Shown here piece by piece: positions 52,680-62,644 of a stretch of DNA of 64,000 nucleotides. How positions within the stretch are numbered: position 1 is the stretch's first letter; each line of letters opens with the position of its first letter. Both the position numbers and the translations under genes were made by a program. Source of the DNA: Ureibacillus galli (GTDB lineage Bacteria; Bacillota; Bacilli; Bacillales_A; Planococcaceae); NCBI RefSeq assembly GCF_014836845.1, contig NZ_JACSQA010000013.1:1-64000 (forward strand). Direction: 5' to 3'. The notes beneath the pieces are model-generated. The model ran no database searches. It was not told the origin of the DNA and saw only the letters and a list, made by a program, of their open reading frames with translations.

Positions 52680-53507
52680 ATGGAATTATTTGAACTTATT
52701 AAAGCGGTCATCCTTGGTTTTGTTGAAGGGATGACAGAATTTGCTCCTGTATCTTCAACGGGACATATGATTATCGTAGATGATTTATGGTTAAAGACAA
52801 AAGAGTTTTTAGAACCAGGTTCTGCTAACACATTTAAAATTGTCATTCAACTTGGTTCGATATTGGCAGTAGTAGTTGTAATGTGGAAGCGTATGTTAAG
52901 TTTAGTAGGATTATATAAAATTGAAGGACAAACGGCTTCTCGTAAATTTAATTTAGAACATGTCATCGTAGGGATTATTCCTGCTGGTGTGTTTGGTGTA
53001 TTGTTCGAAGATTATATTGACGAGAACTTATTTTTCACATCAACGGTTATTATTGGGCTAATTGTTGGGGCGATTTGGATGATTATTGCTGATAAATTTG
53101 GTCCAAAACGTCCTAAAATTACATCGTTAGACGATCTATCTTATGGTAAAGCATTTAAAATTGGGTTAATCCAATGTTTATCTTTATGGCCAGGATTCTC
53201 TCGTTCAGGAGCTACGATTTCAGGTGGAGTTATGTTAGGACTTGACCATAAGACGGCTTCGGACTTCACGTTCATTATGGCGGTACCGATTATGGCGGGA
53301 GCTAGTGGTTTATCCCTTGTGAAAAACTGGAGCGAAATTAATCCTTCTGACTTTGGATTTTATGCCCTTGGATTTATTAGTGCCTTTATATTCGCATTAA
53401 TTTCTATTAAATTCTTCTTAAAGTTAATTTCACGTATTAAATTAGTACCGTTTGCCATTTATCGATTAGTTTTAGCGGCTATTTTAATTGTCGTATTATA
53501 TTTATAA
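52680..53507 (+). CDS. uppP: Undecaprenyl-diphosphatase UppP
   Basis: A 275-residue polytopic phosphatase that recycles the lipid carrier of cell-wall synthesis by removing one phosphate from undecaprenyl diphosphate. GFVEGMTEFAPVSSTGHMII near residues 13-32 and the phosphatase motif LWPGFSRSGATISGG near 168-182 identify it. Increased UppP gives bacitracin resistance in other species. It lies two genes after a two-component system of possible envelope type. Confidence 0.95.
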   Translation: MELFELIKAVILGFVEGMTEFAPVSSTGHMIIVDDLWLKTKEFLEPGSANTFKIVIQLGSILAVVVVMWKRMLSLVGLYKIEGQTASRKFNLEHVIVGIIPAGVFGVLFEDYIDENLFFTSTVIIGLIVGAIWMIIADKFGPKRPKITSLDDLSYGKAFKIGLIQCLSLWPGFSRSGATISGGVMLGLDHKTASDFTFIMAVPIMAGASGLSLVKNWSEINPSDFGFYALGFISAFIFALISIKFFLKLISRIKLVPFAIYRLVLAAILIVVLYL

Positions 53508-53508
53508 A

Positions 53509-53536
53509 ATAAAACGCCTCAAAGAGGCGTTTTTTT
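53509..53536. terminator. Bidirectional terminator
   Basis: Stem AAAACGCCTC / GAGGCGTTTT with an AAA loop. T runs on both sides serve uppP and the converging GerAB-type gene. Confidence 0.88.
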
Positions 53537-54680
53537 ATTCGGTACTTTCACTTTCACCTTCGCGATTTTTCACTTTTTTCTTCTTTTGTTTAGAGAACAG
53601 CCGTTTTATACTCGCAAAAAAATATATGATAAACGGATAGATAAAGATTGTAACGAATGATATTTTACCAAACAAGTCATTCATTGTTTTAATTTGTGAT
53701 CGTGATTCAATGAATAAAGTTCCAATATAAATAAGTATTGAGAAAGAGTAAACAAATTTCCTTTCGCTTATTTTGAATATTCGCATGAAAGCACGATAGG
53801 CTGACCAAATATATAAACAAAGGTTTGGTAAAATGATAATCATCCAGTAACAAATCGTTAAAAGTTCAATTCTTTCGAAGAAGGGAAGACGGATAATACT
53901 AAACATCGATAATGTTGCCCAAAGGTACTTCTCAAGCTGTTCTCCACTAAAATAAGTTAAAGTCACTAACATAACGAATAAATAAATAGCTAATGTGGAA
54001 AGTAATCCTAAATGTACATATTTTTTTTCCTTATCTTTCTCCTTTACGAAGGGATAAAGTGCATTGAACACTTTAAAACCTACGATTGTAAACGACATGG
54101 AATAAGCACCCTTTAATATACTGATCAAATCATTATCGAAAACCGGGAAAAGATGACTAATATTAGCGTATTCTAGTGGATACAATAGGACAACTAGAAT
54201 CCATAGAGGTAAAATATAACTGAAGAAACAAACTCCAATAATTACCCGTAGTCCTCCGGAAAAAGTATAGATAACAAGAAGTAATATCGTAATGGTGATA
54301 AAGGATTGACTTAAATCCGGGAATACCCATACATTAATGACCTCGGTGTAAGTTCTAATAATGACAAAAAAGGCTAATCCACAATAAATAACTAATATTA
54401 GATTCATAAAATTTCCGAAATACTTACCATATACATCAATATGGATTCCGAAAATGTCGTTGGATTCATACATTTCTAATGTTTTAAACATTACATAGAC
54501 TACAAGATGGGCAGCAAGAAAACTGACGATAATGGAGATCCATGCATCTTGTTTCGCTTCTTTATAGATTACACTTTGAAATCCATAGATTCCGACGCCG
54601 ATTTGAACTGCAGTCGTTGTAAATAAGAGAAGATAAGCGTTAAATTGTTGACTTGGGTCGACTTGTAATTGTTTTTTCAC
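53535..54680 (-). CDS. GerAB/Spore_permease-type germination protein, orphan
   Basis: A 381-residue permease-like protein of the APC-related Spore_permease (GerAB) family, with about ten membrane segments: LLLFTTTAVQIGVGIYGFQSVIYKEAKQDAW at the start, LLLLVIYTFSGGLRVIIG in the middle, and a Lys-rich tail (QKKKKVKNREGESESTE). In germinant receptors the A, B and C subunits are encoded together; here there is no gerA or gerC on either side. It starts at GTG 54680. It is evidence that the organism forms spores. Confidence 0.88.
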   Translation of the reverse strand: MKKQLQVDPSQQFNAYLLLFTTTAVQIGVGIYGFQSVIYKEAKQDAWISIIVSFLAAHLVVYVMFKTLEMYESNDIFGIHIDVYGKYFGNFMNLILVIYCGLAFFVIIRTYTEVINVWVFPDLSQSFITITILLLVIYTFSGGLRVIIGVCFFSYILPLWILVVLLYPLEYANISHLFPVFDNDLISILKGAYSMSFTIVGFKVFNALYPFVKEKDKEKKYVHLGLLSTLAIYLFVMLVTLTYFSGEQLEKYLWATLSMFSIIRLPFFERIELLTICYWMIIILPNLCLYIWSAYRAFMRIFKISERKFVYSFSILIYIGTLFIESRSQIKTMNDLFGKISFVTIFIYPFIIYFFASIKRLFSKQKKKKVKNREGESESTE

Positions 54681-54968
54681 TAATACCCCTTTCTCTTCCC
54701 TGTAAGGAATGCAAGGCTCTCTCTAGATTTAGTATTTTCAAATAATAATATTGGTTTTAAAACTTCTTTTCTAACTTTGTAATGATCTTGTTTAATACGC
54801 AATTTAAAATGGAATTATAAATTCATAATTACCGTAATTTCTAAATTTATTCTTACAATGTGTGATTTTGAAAGTTGCGAAAAGAAACGAAGAAATGGGA
54901 ATGGGAAAAGGAGAATGGATTTTCTTATAATGTAATTAAAAATAATAATTTGGACAGTTATTCATATA
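54681..54968. other. Gene-free region upstream of the GerAB-type gene
   Basis: About 290 nt of AT-rich DNA with no recognisable gene or RNA. The GerAB-type promoter must lie here on the minus strand. I could not identify it. Confidence 0.4.
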
Positions 54969-55012
54969 AAAAATGCTTGTGCCATTTAAGTAAAGGACAC
55001 AAGCATTTTATT
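54968..55012 (-). terminator. Terminator of the AIM24-family gene
   Basis: Stem AAAATGCTTGTG / CACAAGCATTTT around a 16-nt loop. On the minus strand it is followed by TTTTTTATATG. Confidence 0.82.
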
Positions 55013-55059
55013 TTTACGTTTATGATTGCTTCATTTTTAGAATAGATAAAGGGGGATAC

Positions 55060-55854
55060 TTAATCGTTAAACAGATTAAAAATTCCACCGATTCCGCCTT
55101 CACCAGCATTATTACCGCCTCCGCCTTTTGTAACAGGAGCAGCAGCAAATACACGGCTTGCTAAACGGCTAAATGGCAATGATTGAATCCAGACTGTACC
55201 AGGACCGCGTAAAGAAGCAAGGAAGATGCCTTCACCGCCGAATAAAGCGGTTTTAACACCACTTACAGGTTGAATATCATAATCAACAGAGGAAGTCATC
55301 GCCACTAAACATCCGGTATCGACGAGTAATTTTTGCCCAGCTTGTAACTCAATCTTTTCAATGGCTCCACCTGCATGGATGAATGCTAATCCATCACCTT
55401 CAAGTTTTTGCATAATGAACCCTTCTCCACCAAAGAAACCAACGCCAATTTTACGTTGGAATTCAACTCCAACAGAAACGCCTTTTGCAGCAGCTAAAAA
55501 GGAATCTTTTTGACAAATAATTTTACCGTTATATTGACTTAAATCCATTGGAATGATTTTTCCTGGATATGGAGCAGCGAAGTAAACATGCTTTTTCCCT
55601 TCTCCAACATTAGTAAATGTCGTCATAAATAAACTTTCACCTGTTATTAAACGTTTTCCAGCTCCCATTAATTTCCCCATAATACCGCCGCTATTTTTAG
55701 AGCCATCACCGAAAACCGTTTCCATTTTAATTGCTTCGTCCATCATCATTAAACTGCCTGCTTCGGCAATGGCTGTTTCGTTAGGATCTAGCTCAACTTC
55801 AACAAACTGCATATCATCCCCGTGCAATTTGTAGTCAATTTCATGGTTGTTCAT
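55060..55854 (-). CDS. TIGR00266/AIM24 family protein
   Basis: A 264-residue soluble protein of the TIGR00266/AIM24 beta-sandwich family. Signatures are FVEVELDPNETAIAEAGSLMMMDEAIKMET at the start, GGIMGKLMGAGKRLITGESLFMTTFTN in the middle, and GVKTALFGGEGIFLASLRGPGTVWIQSLPFSRLASR near the end, followed by a Gly-rich tail. Function unknown. RBS AGGAGGATATG. Confidence 0.88.
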   Translation of the reverse strand: MNNHEIDYKLHGDDMQFVEVELDPNETAIAEAGSLMMMDEAIKMETVFGDGSKNSGGIMGKLMGAGKRLITGESLFMTTFTNVGEGKKHVYFAAPYPGKIIPMDLSQYNGKIICQKDSFLAAAKGVSVGVEFQRKIGVGFFGGEGFIMQKLEGDGLAFIHAGGAIEKIELQAGQKLLVDTGCLVAMTSSVDYDIQPVSGVKTALFGGEGIFLASLRGPGTVWIQSLPFSRLASRVFAAAPVTKGGGGNNAGEGGIGGIFNLFND

Positions 55855-56034
55855 TATTCATATCCTCCTAAGTTTAATAATACATATATACCATTTAAGG
55901 TTACGTTTTACCTCTCGGAAAGGTTTCATTCAAAAATTCATAAAATCTAAATCACAAGAATAGAGGAATTAGGATGGAAAAAGTCGAATAAAAGACAATA
56001 TAAGCGGAAATTCGAGCGAAAATAGGAGGGTGTT

Positions 56035-57516
56035 ATGGAAATTAGAAACTTTATCGATGGTAAATGGATGATAGATGATGGTTTATCGACAGTACCCGTT
56101 GTAAACCCAGCTAATGGTGAACAGCTTGCAAATGTGCCCCTTTCAACAAAAGCTCAAGTTGATGAGGCCGTCGCTGCAGCTAAAAAAGCACAAAAAGCTT
56201 GGGCATTAGTTCCTGCCCCTAAACGAGCAGATTTTTTATATGAAATTGGTTTTAAATTAAAAGAGAAGAAGGAATATTTAGCCCAAATTTTGACGAAGGA
56301 AATGGGTAAAGTAATTGAAGAAGCCCGTGGAGAAGTACAAGAAGGAATTGATATGGCCTTTTATATGGCAGGGGAAGGAAGACGTCTATTTGGGGAGACG
56401 ACTCCGTCTGAGCTAGCAGATAAATTTGCGATGAGTGTTAGGGCGCCGATTGGTGTAGTGGGGCTTATTACGCCTTGGAATTTCCCGATTGCGATTGCAA
56501 CTTGGAAGGCGTTTCCGGCAATCGTTTCAGGGAATACAGTAGTATGGAAGCCTGCAACTGAAACGCCTCTAATGGCCTATGAAATGGCGAAAATATTTGA
56601 AGAAGTAGGTTTACCAGAAGGTGTTGCCAATGTTGTGTTTGGTGCTGGCTCGACAGTTGGGACAGCAATGATTGAACATCCAGATGTCAAAGTGATTTCC
56701 TTTACAGGTTCTACGGAAACGGGGAGTAAAGTTGCCGAACTGGGAGGGAAACATTTAAAAAAGGTATCTCTTGAAATGGGTGGTAAAAACGCCGTTATTG
56801 TGATGGATGATGCCAATTTACAGTTAGCGGTGGAAGCGATTATTTGGAGTGCATTTGGTACAGCTGGTCAACGCTGTACGGCATGTAGTCGCGTGATTGT
56901 CCACAAAGACGTCAAAACTGAATTGGAGTCTATGCTTGTTAAATCCATTGGTCAGTTAACAATTGGGGATGGCCTTGATCCAACAGTAAAAGTGGGTCCT
57001 GTTATTAATCAAGGTGCTCTCGAAAAAATTAATCGTTACGTGGAAATTGGTAAAAAGGAAGGGGCGAATCTCCTAGTTGGAGGTAGAGCGTTAACAGCAC
57101 CACCATTTGATAAAGGGTATTATTTTGAACCAACTATTTTTACAGATGTGCAAAATGATATGGTGATCGCCCAAGAAGAAATTTTCGGACCAGTCGTAAG
57201 TATAATTGAAGTTTCTAGTCTAGAAGAAGCGATTGAAGTAAACAACAGTGTGAAATTTGGCTTGTCGAGTTCTATATTCTCACAAGATATTAATAAAATA
57301 TTTAAAGCACAAAGAGATTTAGATACAGGAATTGTTTACGTAAATGCAGGAACAACTGGTGCAGAAATTCATCTTCCTTTTGGGGGGACAAAAGGAACTG
57401 GAAATGGTCACCGGGATTCCGGTCAAGCAGCTTTAGATGTGTATACAGAATGGAAAAGTATTTACGTTGACTATAGTGGGAAACTTCAACGAGCGCAAAT
57501 TGATACTGAAAACTAA
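56035..57516 (+). CDS. Aldehyde dehydrogenase, probably for aminoadipate semialdehyde
   Basis: A 493-residue NAD(P)-dependent aldehyde dehydrogenase. [19 protein letters not shown] near residues 144-162, [12 protein letters not shown] near 223-234, [11 protein letters not shown] with the catalytic glutamate near 245-255, [14 protein letters not shown] with the nucleophile cysteine near 281, and EEIFGPVVS near 380. It is 23 nt upstream of the lysine-dehydrogenase-type gene, so I infer oxidation of alpha-aminoadipate semialdehyde to 2-aminoadipate. The substrate cannot be read from sequence alone. Confidence 0.85.
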   Translation: MEIRNFIDGKWMIDDGLSTVPVVNPANGEQLANVPLSTKAQVDEAVAAAKKAQKAWALVPAPKRADFLYEIGFKLKEKKEYLAQILTKEMGKVIEEARGEVQEGIDMAFYMAGEGRRLFGETTPSELADKFAMSVRAPIGVVGLITPWNFPIAIATWKAFPAIVSGNTVVWKPATETPLMAYEMAKIFEEVGLPEGVANVVFGAGSTVGTAMIEHPDVKVISFTGSTETGSKVAELGGKHLKKVSLEMGGKNAVIVMDDANLQLAVEAIIWSAFGTAGQRCTACSRVIVHKDVKTELESMLVKSIGQLTIGDGLDPTVKVGPVINQGALEKINRYVEIGKKEGANLLVGGRALTAPPFDKGYYFEPTIFTDVQNDMVIAQEEIFGPVVSIIEVSSLEEAIEVNNSVKFGLSSSIFSQDINKIFKAQRDLDTGIVYVNAGTTGAEIHLPFGGTKGTGNGHRDSGQAALDVYTEWKSIYVDYSGKLQRAQIDTEN

Positions 57517-57539
57517 AGCAGAAAAAGGGGATGGGTTTA

Positions 57540-58709
57540 ATGAAAGTTGTAGTTTTAGGCGCTGGCTTAATGGGGAAAGAAGTAGCGAGGGATTTAAACT
57601 CTATCGAAAATGTAGAAAAAATATATTTAGCCGATATCGATACGGATGCAGCTCAACAATTCGTTGACTCTCTTTCAACGTCGAAAATCGAAGTAGTATC
57701 TTTAAATGCGAAAAATGAAGATGAGTTACGCACCGTCATGGCAAAAGGAGACGTTTCTGTTAACGCATTATTCTATGAATTTAATGAAAGAGTTGCAAAA
57801 ACGGCCATTGAAGTTGGTGTCCACTCTGTCGATTTAGGGGGACACATCGGGGAAGTAACGGAGCATATTTTGACATTACATGAAGAGGCGAAGGCGAAAA
57901 ATGTCACATTAATCCCTGATTTAGGTGTAGCTCCTGGGATGATCAATATATTAGCGGGATATGGTGCTTCTAAATTAGATACGATTGAATCGATAAAGCT
58001 ATATGTAGGTGGTATTCCGACTAATCCTGAACCGCCACTAAATTATACACAAGTGTTTTCTTTAGAAGGGGTTATTGACCATTATACAGAACCAGCAAAA
58101 GTAATTAAGGAAGGGAAATTAACAGAGGTAAAATCTCTTTCAGGAATTGAGCCAATTTATTTTGATCAATTTGGCGTTCTGGAAGCCTTTTATACTTCTG
58201 GTGGTACGTCCACGTTAACGAATACTTTCCCTCATGTCAAAAACCTTGAATATAAAACAATTCGTTATAAAGGGCATGCAGAAAAGTTTCAATTACTTGC
58301 TGATTTAGGGTTTTTAGATAAAGGCAATAAAGTAGAAATCGACGGTAAAGAAGTTGCTGTCCGGGATGTTGTTCGCGAAGCTTTAAAGAAGAAGCTTGCC
58401 CTTGGAGATAAAGAAGATGCTGTTTTATTACGAGTTATTGTATCAGGTGAAAAATCCGGTGAACAATTAACTTATGAATATGAATTAACGATTAAGAGGG
58501 ACGAAAAAACGACGATGACTGCGATGGCCCGTGCAACAGCATGTACGATTGCAGCAGTTGCCGTAATGGTGGGCAGCGGTGTGATTACTGAACGTGGTGT
58601 TTACCCGCCTGAATCGATTGTTCCGGGTGACGAATATATTGAAAAGATGGCTAAACGTGGCGTCATAATTAAAGAAACTTCCCATCGCTCAACAATTGTA
58701 AAATGGTAG
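57540..58709 (+). CDS. L-lysine 6-dehydrogenase (saccharopine dehydrogenase family)
   Basis: A 389-residue enzyme: Rossmann motif [16 protein letters not shown] near residues 4-20, then the saccharopine-dehydrogenase-type C-terminal domain ([19 protein letters not shown] near 123-141, [30 protein letters not shown]). Length and pattern fit the NAD-dependent lysine 6-dehydrogenase of thermophilic Bacillales better than true saccharopine dehydrogenase. It would give allysine, which the aldehyde dehydrogenase upstream would oxidise. ATG 57540 is preferred to ATG 57531 because AAAAAGGGG lies right before the latter. Confidence 0.85.
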   Translation: MKVVVLGAGLMGKEVARDLNSIENVEKIYLADIDTDAAQQFVDSLSTSKIEVVSLNAKNEDELRTVMAKGDVSVNALFYEFNERVAKTAIEVGVHSVDLGGHIGEVTEHILTLHEEAKAKNVTLIPDLGVAPGMINILAGYGASKLDTIESIKLYVGGIPTNPEPPLNYTQVFSLEGVIDHYTEPAKVIKEGKLTEVKSLSGIEPIYFDQFGVLEAFYTSGGTSTLTNTFPHVKNLEYKTIRYKGHAEKFQLLADLGFLDKGNKVEIDGKEVAVRDVVREALKKKLALGDKEDAVLLRVIVSGEKSGEQLTYEYELTIKRDEKTTMTAMARATACTIAAVAVMVGSGVITERGVYPPESIVPGDEYIEKMAKRGVIIKETSHRSTIVKW

Positions 58710-58732
58710 TTAAACGTCAAATTATATAATTT

Positions 58733-58771
58733 AAAGTGTGGAGAAATCAAACTTTCTCCACACTTTTTTAT
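58733..58771 (+). terminator. Terminator of the lysine-catabolic pair
   Basis: Stem AAAGTGTGGAGAAA / TTTCTCCACACTTT with a TCAAAC loop and six T residues. Confidence 0.92.
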
Positions 58772-58856
58772 TTGGAAAAAATTATTTAAAAAGTTGTAAC
58801 GAAACGAACAAATAAAAGTCTAATGGGTTAAATAAACTCATAAGGGGAGGAAACAG

Positions 58857-61022
58857 ATGAAAAAACGATTATATATTAGTGGAATCCTTTTGATGGCCAT
58901 CGCTTTTATTGCCATCGTAAGTGTATGGATACTAGGGAAAAAAGTTGAGGTCAGCGCTTCTTCAACTGTTTTTATAAATCAACCATACCATGTCCATTTT
59001 TCCCATAAAATGCATGCCAATAGTATTCAAGAAGAATTCATTTATATTACAAATGCAGCTGGGGAGAAGGTAAAGGGCGATATTACTTTGGAACAAAATA
59101 AACAGTCCATTTCAATTGAAAATTTACAGCCGGGTCAATACGTCCTTCATATTGAAGAAGAGGCATTTAAAGAAAAACCTTTCAATACAAAGAAACAAGA
59201 AGTGGAATTTAACGTTATAGAGAAACTTGAAAAAATTACATCCATTCAAGAGTTAGAAGACTTTTTCCAAAACGCCATTAATACAGATGTGAAAAACCAT
59301 TCGATGTTTGAAACAACAGTAGAGGAAAGTTCTGACATGAAATCTTCGAGTGAAATGTCAGGGGCAACGAGTGACGGGAGTACTGATTCCTTCTCTACGA
59401 CAAACAATCAAATAGAGAACATTGAAGAAGGCGATATCGTCGTAACGGATGGAAAGTATATTTATTCTACTGTTGATAATCAAATAATTATAACAGATGG
59501 GACAAATCCAAAATCTTTAAAAATAGCTAGTAAAATCCCATTAGATGGAAACAGTTATCCATCTCAACTAATGATTCATCAAAATATGTTAATCGTCGTT
59601 ATGGATGATTATGTAGAGACAAAAAAAGATGGAAATGTTAGTGGGAATAGTATGACTAAAGTAGCTTTTTATAGTATGAAAAATCCATCTAAACCTAAGT
59701 TAATAAGAGAATTTGCACAGGATGGATCAATAAACGGGGTTCGGAAATATAATAATATCCTGTATATTGTGTCTAATAAGGCGCCAGAATATTGGTTATT
59801 ATCAGAGGGTAAAGAAGTTGAATTGCGACCATACGTTTATGACAGTGCCCAAGATAAAGAAGTAAAACCGGTGGAAATGGAACAATTGACGATTTTGCCA
59901 GGATCCAATGAACCAAATTATACGATTATTTCATCTATAGATTTGGACAATTTTGAGGAGAAAAAAATCGAAACAAAAGGTTTTTTAGGCGGTAGTTCAT
60001 CGTTATACATGTCGGAAAATGCCCTTTATTTAACAGCGGTTAATTATTTACCTAGAACTTTAGAAAAAGAAACGAAATCAGAAGTTTCAACGGATATAGC
60101 TATTTTACCTGCTGGACCATCCGATACGGATATTTTTAAATTTAAGATTGATGGAATGAAAGTGGAGTTTTTAGCATCAACTTCCATTAAGGGAAGTCTT
60201 TTAAATCAATTTTCAATGGATGAATTTAACGGTTACTTCCGGGTAGCAATTACAGAAGGAGATGCTTGGGGCGGTGCGAATGAATCTACTAAAAATCATC
60301 TGTTTATTTACAATGACAAACTTGAAAAAGTAGGGGAAGTAACAGACTTAGCAAAAGGGGAACGAATATACTCTGCCCGATTTATGGGGGATAAAGCCTA
60401 TATTGTGACCTTTAAACAAGTAGATCCACTTTTTGTTATTGATTTACAAAATCCGAAACAACCAAAAGTGTTAGGAGAATTGAAAATCCCTGGATACAGT
60501 AATTATCTTCATCCGTTAGATGATCATCATTTAATCGGGATAGGATACGATACAGAATCAAAGGTAGATAGTGTTTCTAAACAGCCTATTATAACAACAA
60601 AGGGGATTAAAATATCCTTATTTGATATTACAGACTACTCCAATCCAAAGGAACAAGACTCCGTTGTAATTGGTGGACGTGGTACCCATTCGGAAATGGA
60701 ATATAACCATAAGGCGTTATTTAGAAATGAAGAATATAACTACTTTGGCTTCCCTGTGACGGTTTATGAAGGGAAAGGGGAATACGAAGTCGAATATAAA
60801 GGTACAGGGGCTGTTATATATGAAATTACGGCCGATAATGGTATCGAACTAAAAGGAAATTTAATCACTCCGGCGAAACAAGGGGAAGAGTATGAAAACT
60901 GGGATGCCTTAATTACGCGTATGCTATACATTGGAGACGCTTTATATACAGTTTCAAGGGATGAAGTGAAAAGTTATCATTTACAAAATTTCGATGCCCT
61001 GAGTAGTGTGAAACTAAAATAA
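58857..61022 (+). CDS. Membrane-anchored beta-propeller protein
   Basis: A 721-residue protein with one N-terminal membrane segment (residues 5-27), a small beta domain (about 30-120), a Ser/Thr-rich linker near 155-185, and a long C-terminal region of repeated units with D-x-D-N/G turns (DGKYIYSTVDNQIIITDGTNPKSL, NNILYIVSNKAPEYW, GDKAYIVTFKQVDPLFVIDLQNPKQPK). This is the secreted Beta_propel family (pfam09826). It should sit outside the membrane; the ligand is unknown. ATG after GGGGAGGAAACAG. Confidence 0.83.
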   Translation: MKKRLYISGILLMAIAFIAIVSVWILGKKVEVSASSTVFINQPYHVHFSHKMHANSIQEEFIYITNAAGEKVKGDITLEQNKQSISIENLQPGQYVLHIEEEAFKEKPFNTKKQEVEFNVIEKLEKITSIQELEDFFQNAINTDVKNHSMFETTVEESSDMKSSSEMSGATSDGSTDSFSTTNNQIENIEEGDIVVTDGKYIYSTVDNQIIITDGTNPKSLKIASKIPLDGNSYPSQLMIHQNMLIVVMDDYVETKKDGNVSGNSMTKVAFYSMKNPSKPKLIREFAQDGSINGVRKYNNILYIVSNKAPEYWLLSEGKEVELRPYVYDSAQDKEVKPVEMEQLTILPGSNEPNYTIISSIDLDNFEEKKIETKGFLGGSSSLYMSENALYLTAVNYLPRTLEKETKSEVSTDIAILPAGPSDTDIFKFKIDGMKVEFLASTSIKGSLLNQFSMDEFNGYFRVAITEGDAWGGANESTKNHLFIYNDKLEKVGEVTDLAKGERIYSARFMGDKAYIVTFKQVDPLFVIDLQNPKQPKVLGELKIPGYSNYLHPLDDHHLIGIGYDTESKVDSVSKQPIITTKGIKISLFDITDYSNPKEQDSVVIGGRGTHSEMEYNHKALFRNEEYNYFGFPVTVYEGKGEYEVEYKGTGAVIYEITADNGIELKGNLITPAKQGEEYENWDALITRMLYIGDALYTVSRDEVKSYHLQNFDALSSVKLK

Positions 61023-61052
61023 CAACAAAAAAATTTCTAGTTTAGGGAAATG

Positions 61053-61088
61053 GTACAATTCAGAGCATAAACTGAATTGTACTTTTTT
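61053..61088 (+). terminator. Terminator of the beta-propeller gene
   Basis: Stem GTACAATTCAG / CTGAATTGTAC with an AGCATAAA loop and six T residues. Confidence 0.9.
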
Positions 61089-61124
61089 CCATGTACACCT
61101 AAGATTGACCATTTAATTAAAGAA

Positions 61125-61175
61125 GGGGTACTGTTACAGGGAGGTGTCATTCCCTTTGTAAGAATGTCATGCCCC
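61125..61175. other. Nested inverted repeats upstream of thrE
   Basis: GGGG (61125-61128) / CCCC (61172-61175) outside, TTACA/TGTAA and GGGA/TCCC inside. There is no T run, so it is not a terminator. It precedes the promoter at 61235. Confidence 0.4.
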
Positions 61176-61234
61176 TATTGTTTATAAAATGGACAAAATT
61201 ACCACAATTAAAATAAAAATAAATAATGTTTGTA

Positions 61235-61263
61235 TTGAGATAATCCTTACTGTTCGATAATAT
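61235..61263 (+). promoter_or_regulatory. Sigma-A promoter of the ThrE genes
   Basis: TTGAGA (61235-61240), 17 nt, TAATAT (61258-61263), about 34 nt before the first start. Confidence 0.65.
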
Positions 61264-61296
61264 GAGCATGGAGAAAAAGGAGATTGACTCAAGAAT

Positions 61297-62046
61297 ATGA
61301 ACAATGAACAAAATTTTGAATTGGCACTAAACTGTTTTTTATTAGCTGGCCAAATTATGATGGAAAGCGGCGCGGAAACTTACCGAGTAGAAGATACAAT
61401 GCTTCGAATGGCTCGCTCCCAAAATATTGAGGATGCTCAAAGTTATGTAACTCCAACAGGAATCATATTATCCTTAGGAAAAAAACAAGTTACGAAAATT
61501 ACGTCCATAGCTGCAAGAATTACGGACTTGCACAAAATTGCGAAGGTCAATAATGTCTCGCGGAAGCTTGCTAGCCAAACGATTACTTTGGAAGAGGCTT
61601 ATGATGAGTTAAAAAAAATACAAAAGACGAATTACTTTTTACCAGTGCATCTACAAATATTAGCTGCTTCTGTTGCCAGTAGTTGCTTTTTAGTTTTATC
61701 AAATGGTTACTGGTCAGATATGCCTGCTGCTTTCGTGGCTGGAGGGGTAGGATTTTTCGTCGTGACTATTATACAAGAGATGACAAAGGTAAAGTTTTTC
61801 TCGGAATTTTTAGCTGCATTAGTTGTCGGACTAATTGCCTCTTTAGCGGTACAGTTTGGGTTAGGTAAAGAAATGGACAAAATTATTGTTGGTGGTGTCA
61901 TGCCCCTTGTTCCAGGTTTAATCATCACGAATGCTGTACGTGATTTAATGGCAGGGCATTTTACAGCCGGCATTGCTAAAGGGGCAGAAGCCTTTTTAAC
62001 AGCCTTTGCAATTGGAGCAGGTATTGCACTTATTGTGGCTTCTTAA
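61297..62046 (+). CDS. Threonine/serine exporter, ThrE N-terminal-type subunit
   Basis: A 249-residue protein. A soluble N-terminal part has CFLLAGQIMMESGAETYRVEDTMLRMARSQNI, the ThrE signature. Membrane segments follow from about residue 115 (LQILAASVASSCFLVL, VGGVMPLVPGLIITNAVRDLMAGHFTAGIAKGAEAFLTAFAIGAGIALI). In this split form the second subunit is encoded directly downstream. The substrate is threonine or serine in characterised members; here it is inferred. Confidence 0.87.
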   Translation: MNNEQNFELALNCFLLAGQIMMESGAETYRVEDTMLRMARSQNIEDAQSYVTPTGIILSLGKKQVTKITSIAARITDLHKIAKVNNVSRKLASQTITLEEAYDELKKIQKTNYFLPVHLQILAASVASSCFLVLSNGYWSDMPAAFVAGGVGFFVVTIIQEMTKVKFFSEFLAALVVGLIASLAVQFGLGKEMDKIIVGGVMPLVPGLIITNAVRDLMAGHFTAGIAKGAEAFLTAFAIGAGIALIVAS

Positions 62047-62057
62047 GGAGAATGAAT

Positions 62058-62546
62058 ATGGAGTTTATTATACAAGCATTATTTAGTTTTATATTTACAG
62101 CTTGCTTTGGTGTCATTTTTAACGCACCTACAAAAGCAATCCCATATTGCGGTTTGGTTGGTTCGATTGGGTGGATGGTATACTATATCCTTTACGAAAT
62201 TAATGTGACTGAAGTACAAGCCTCATTTTTAGGGGCATTCGTTGTTGCGCTTGTAGCCCAAATTTTTGCCCGTCGCTTTAAAATGCCGATGATTATTTTT
62301 AATGTTTCGGGCATTATTCCGTTGGTACCTGGTGGAATTGCCTATAATACGATGCGAAATATTGTCGAGCTAGACTATAATATGGGGATTCAAAATGGCA
62401 TGCGTGTATTTATGATTTCCGGTGCTATTGCGATGGGGCTTGTTTTTGCAGAGGTAATTGTACAAATGGTTATGAGAATGTTTCATAAAGGTAGAACTTC
62501 CATGCAATCCTACGCAAGGGCAAAACGAAGGCAAAAAATTAAATAG
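62058..62546 (+). CDS. Threonine/serine exporter, ThrE_2 small subunit
   Basis: A 162-residue protein with about four to five membrane segments. FNVSGIIPLVPGGIAYNTMRNIVELDYNMGIQNGMRVFMISGAIAMGLVFAEV is the ThrE_2 (DUF3815) signature. It completes the exporter with the preceding gene. ATG 62058 is chosen because AAGGAG is 7 nt upstream; ATG 62052 is too close. Confidence 0.85.
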   Translation: MEFIIQALFSFIFTACFGVIFNAPTKAIPYCGLVGSIGWMVYYILYEINVTEVQASFLGAFVVALVAQIFARRFKMPMIIFNVSGIIPLVPGGIAYNTMRNIVELDYNMGIQNGMRVFMISGAIAMGLVFAEVIVQMVMRMFHKGRTSMQSYARAKRRQKIK

Positions 62547-62552
62547 CCAAAT

Positions 62553-62598
62553 AAAACTGCAAGCGCTCGAATGAATTTGAGGCCTGCAGTTTTTTTAA
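62553..62598 (+). terminator. Terminator of the ThrE genes
   Basis: Stem AAACTGCA / TGCAGTTT with an imperfect inner helix (GC, CTC/GAG) and seven T residues. Confidence 0.82.
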
Positions 62599-62602
62599 TA
62601 TT

Positions 62603-62640
62603 TTAAAAAGAAGAGGAACCTATAATTTTAGGCTCCTCAA
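62603..62640 (-). terminator. Terminator of the GGDEF/EAL gene
   Basis: Minus-strand stem GAGGA-CCTA / TAGG-TCCTC with one mismatched pair, followed by TTCTTTTTAAAA. Confidence 0.7.
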
Positions 62641-62644
62641 AAAT

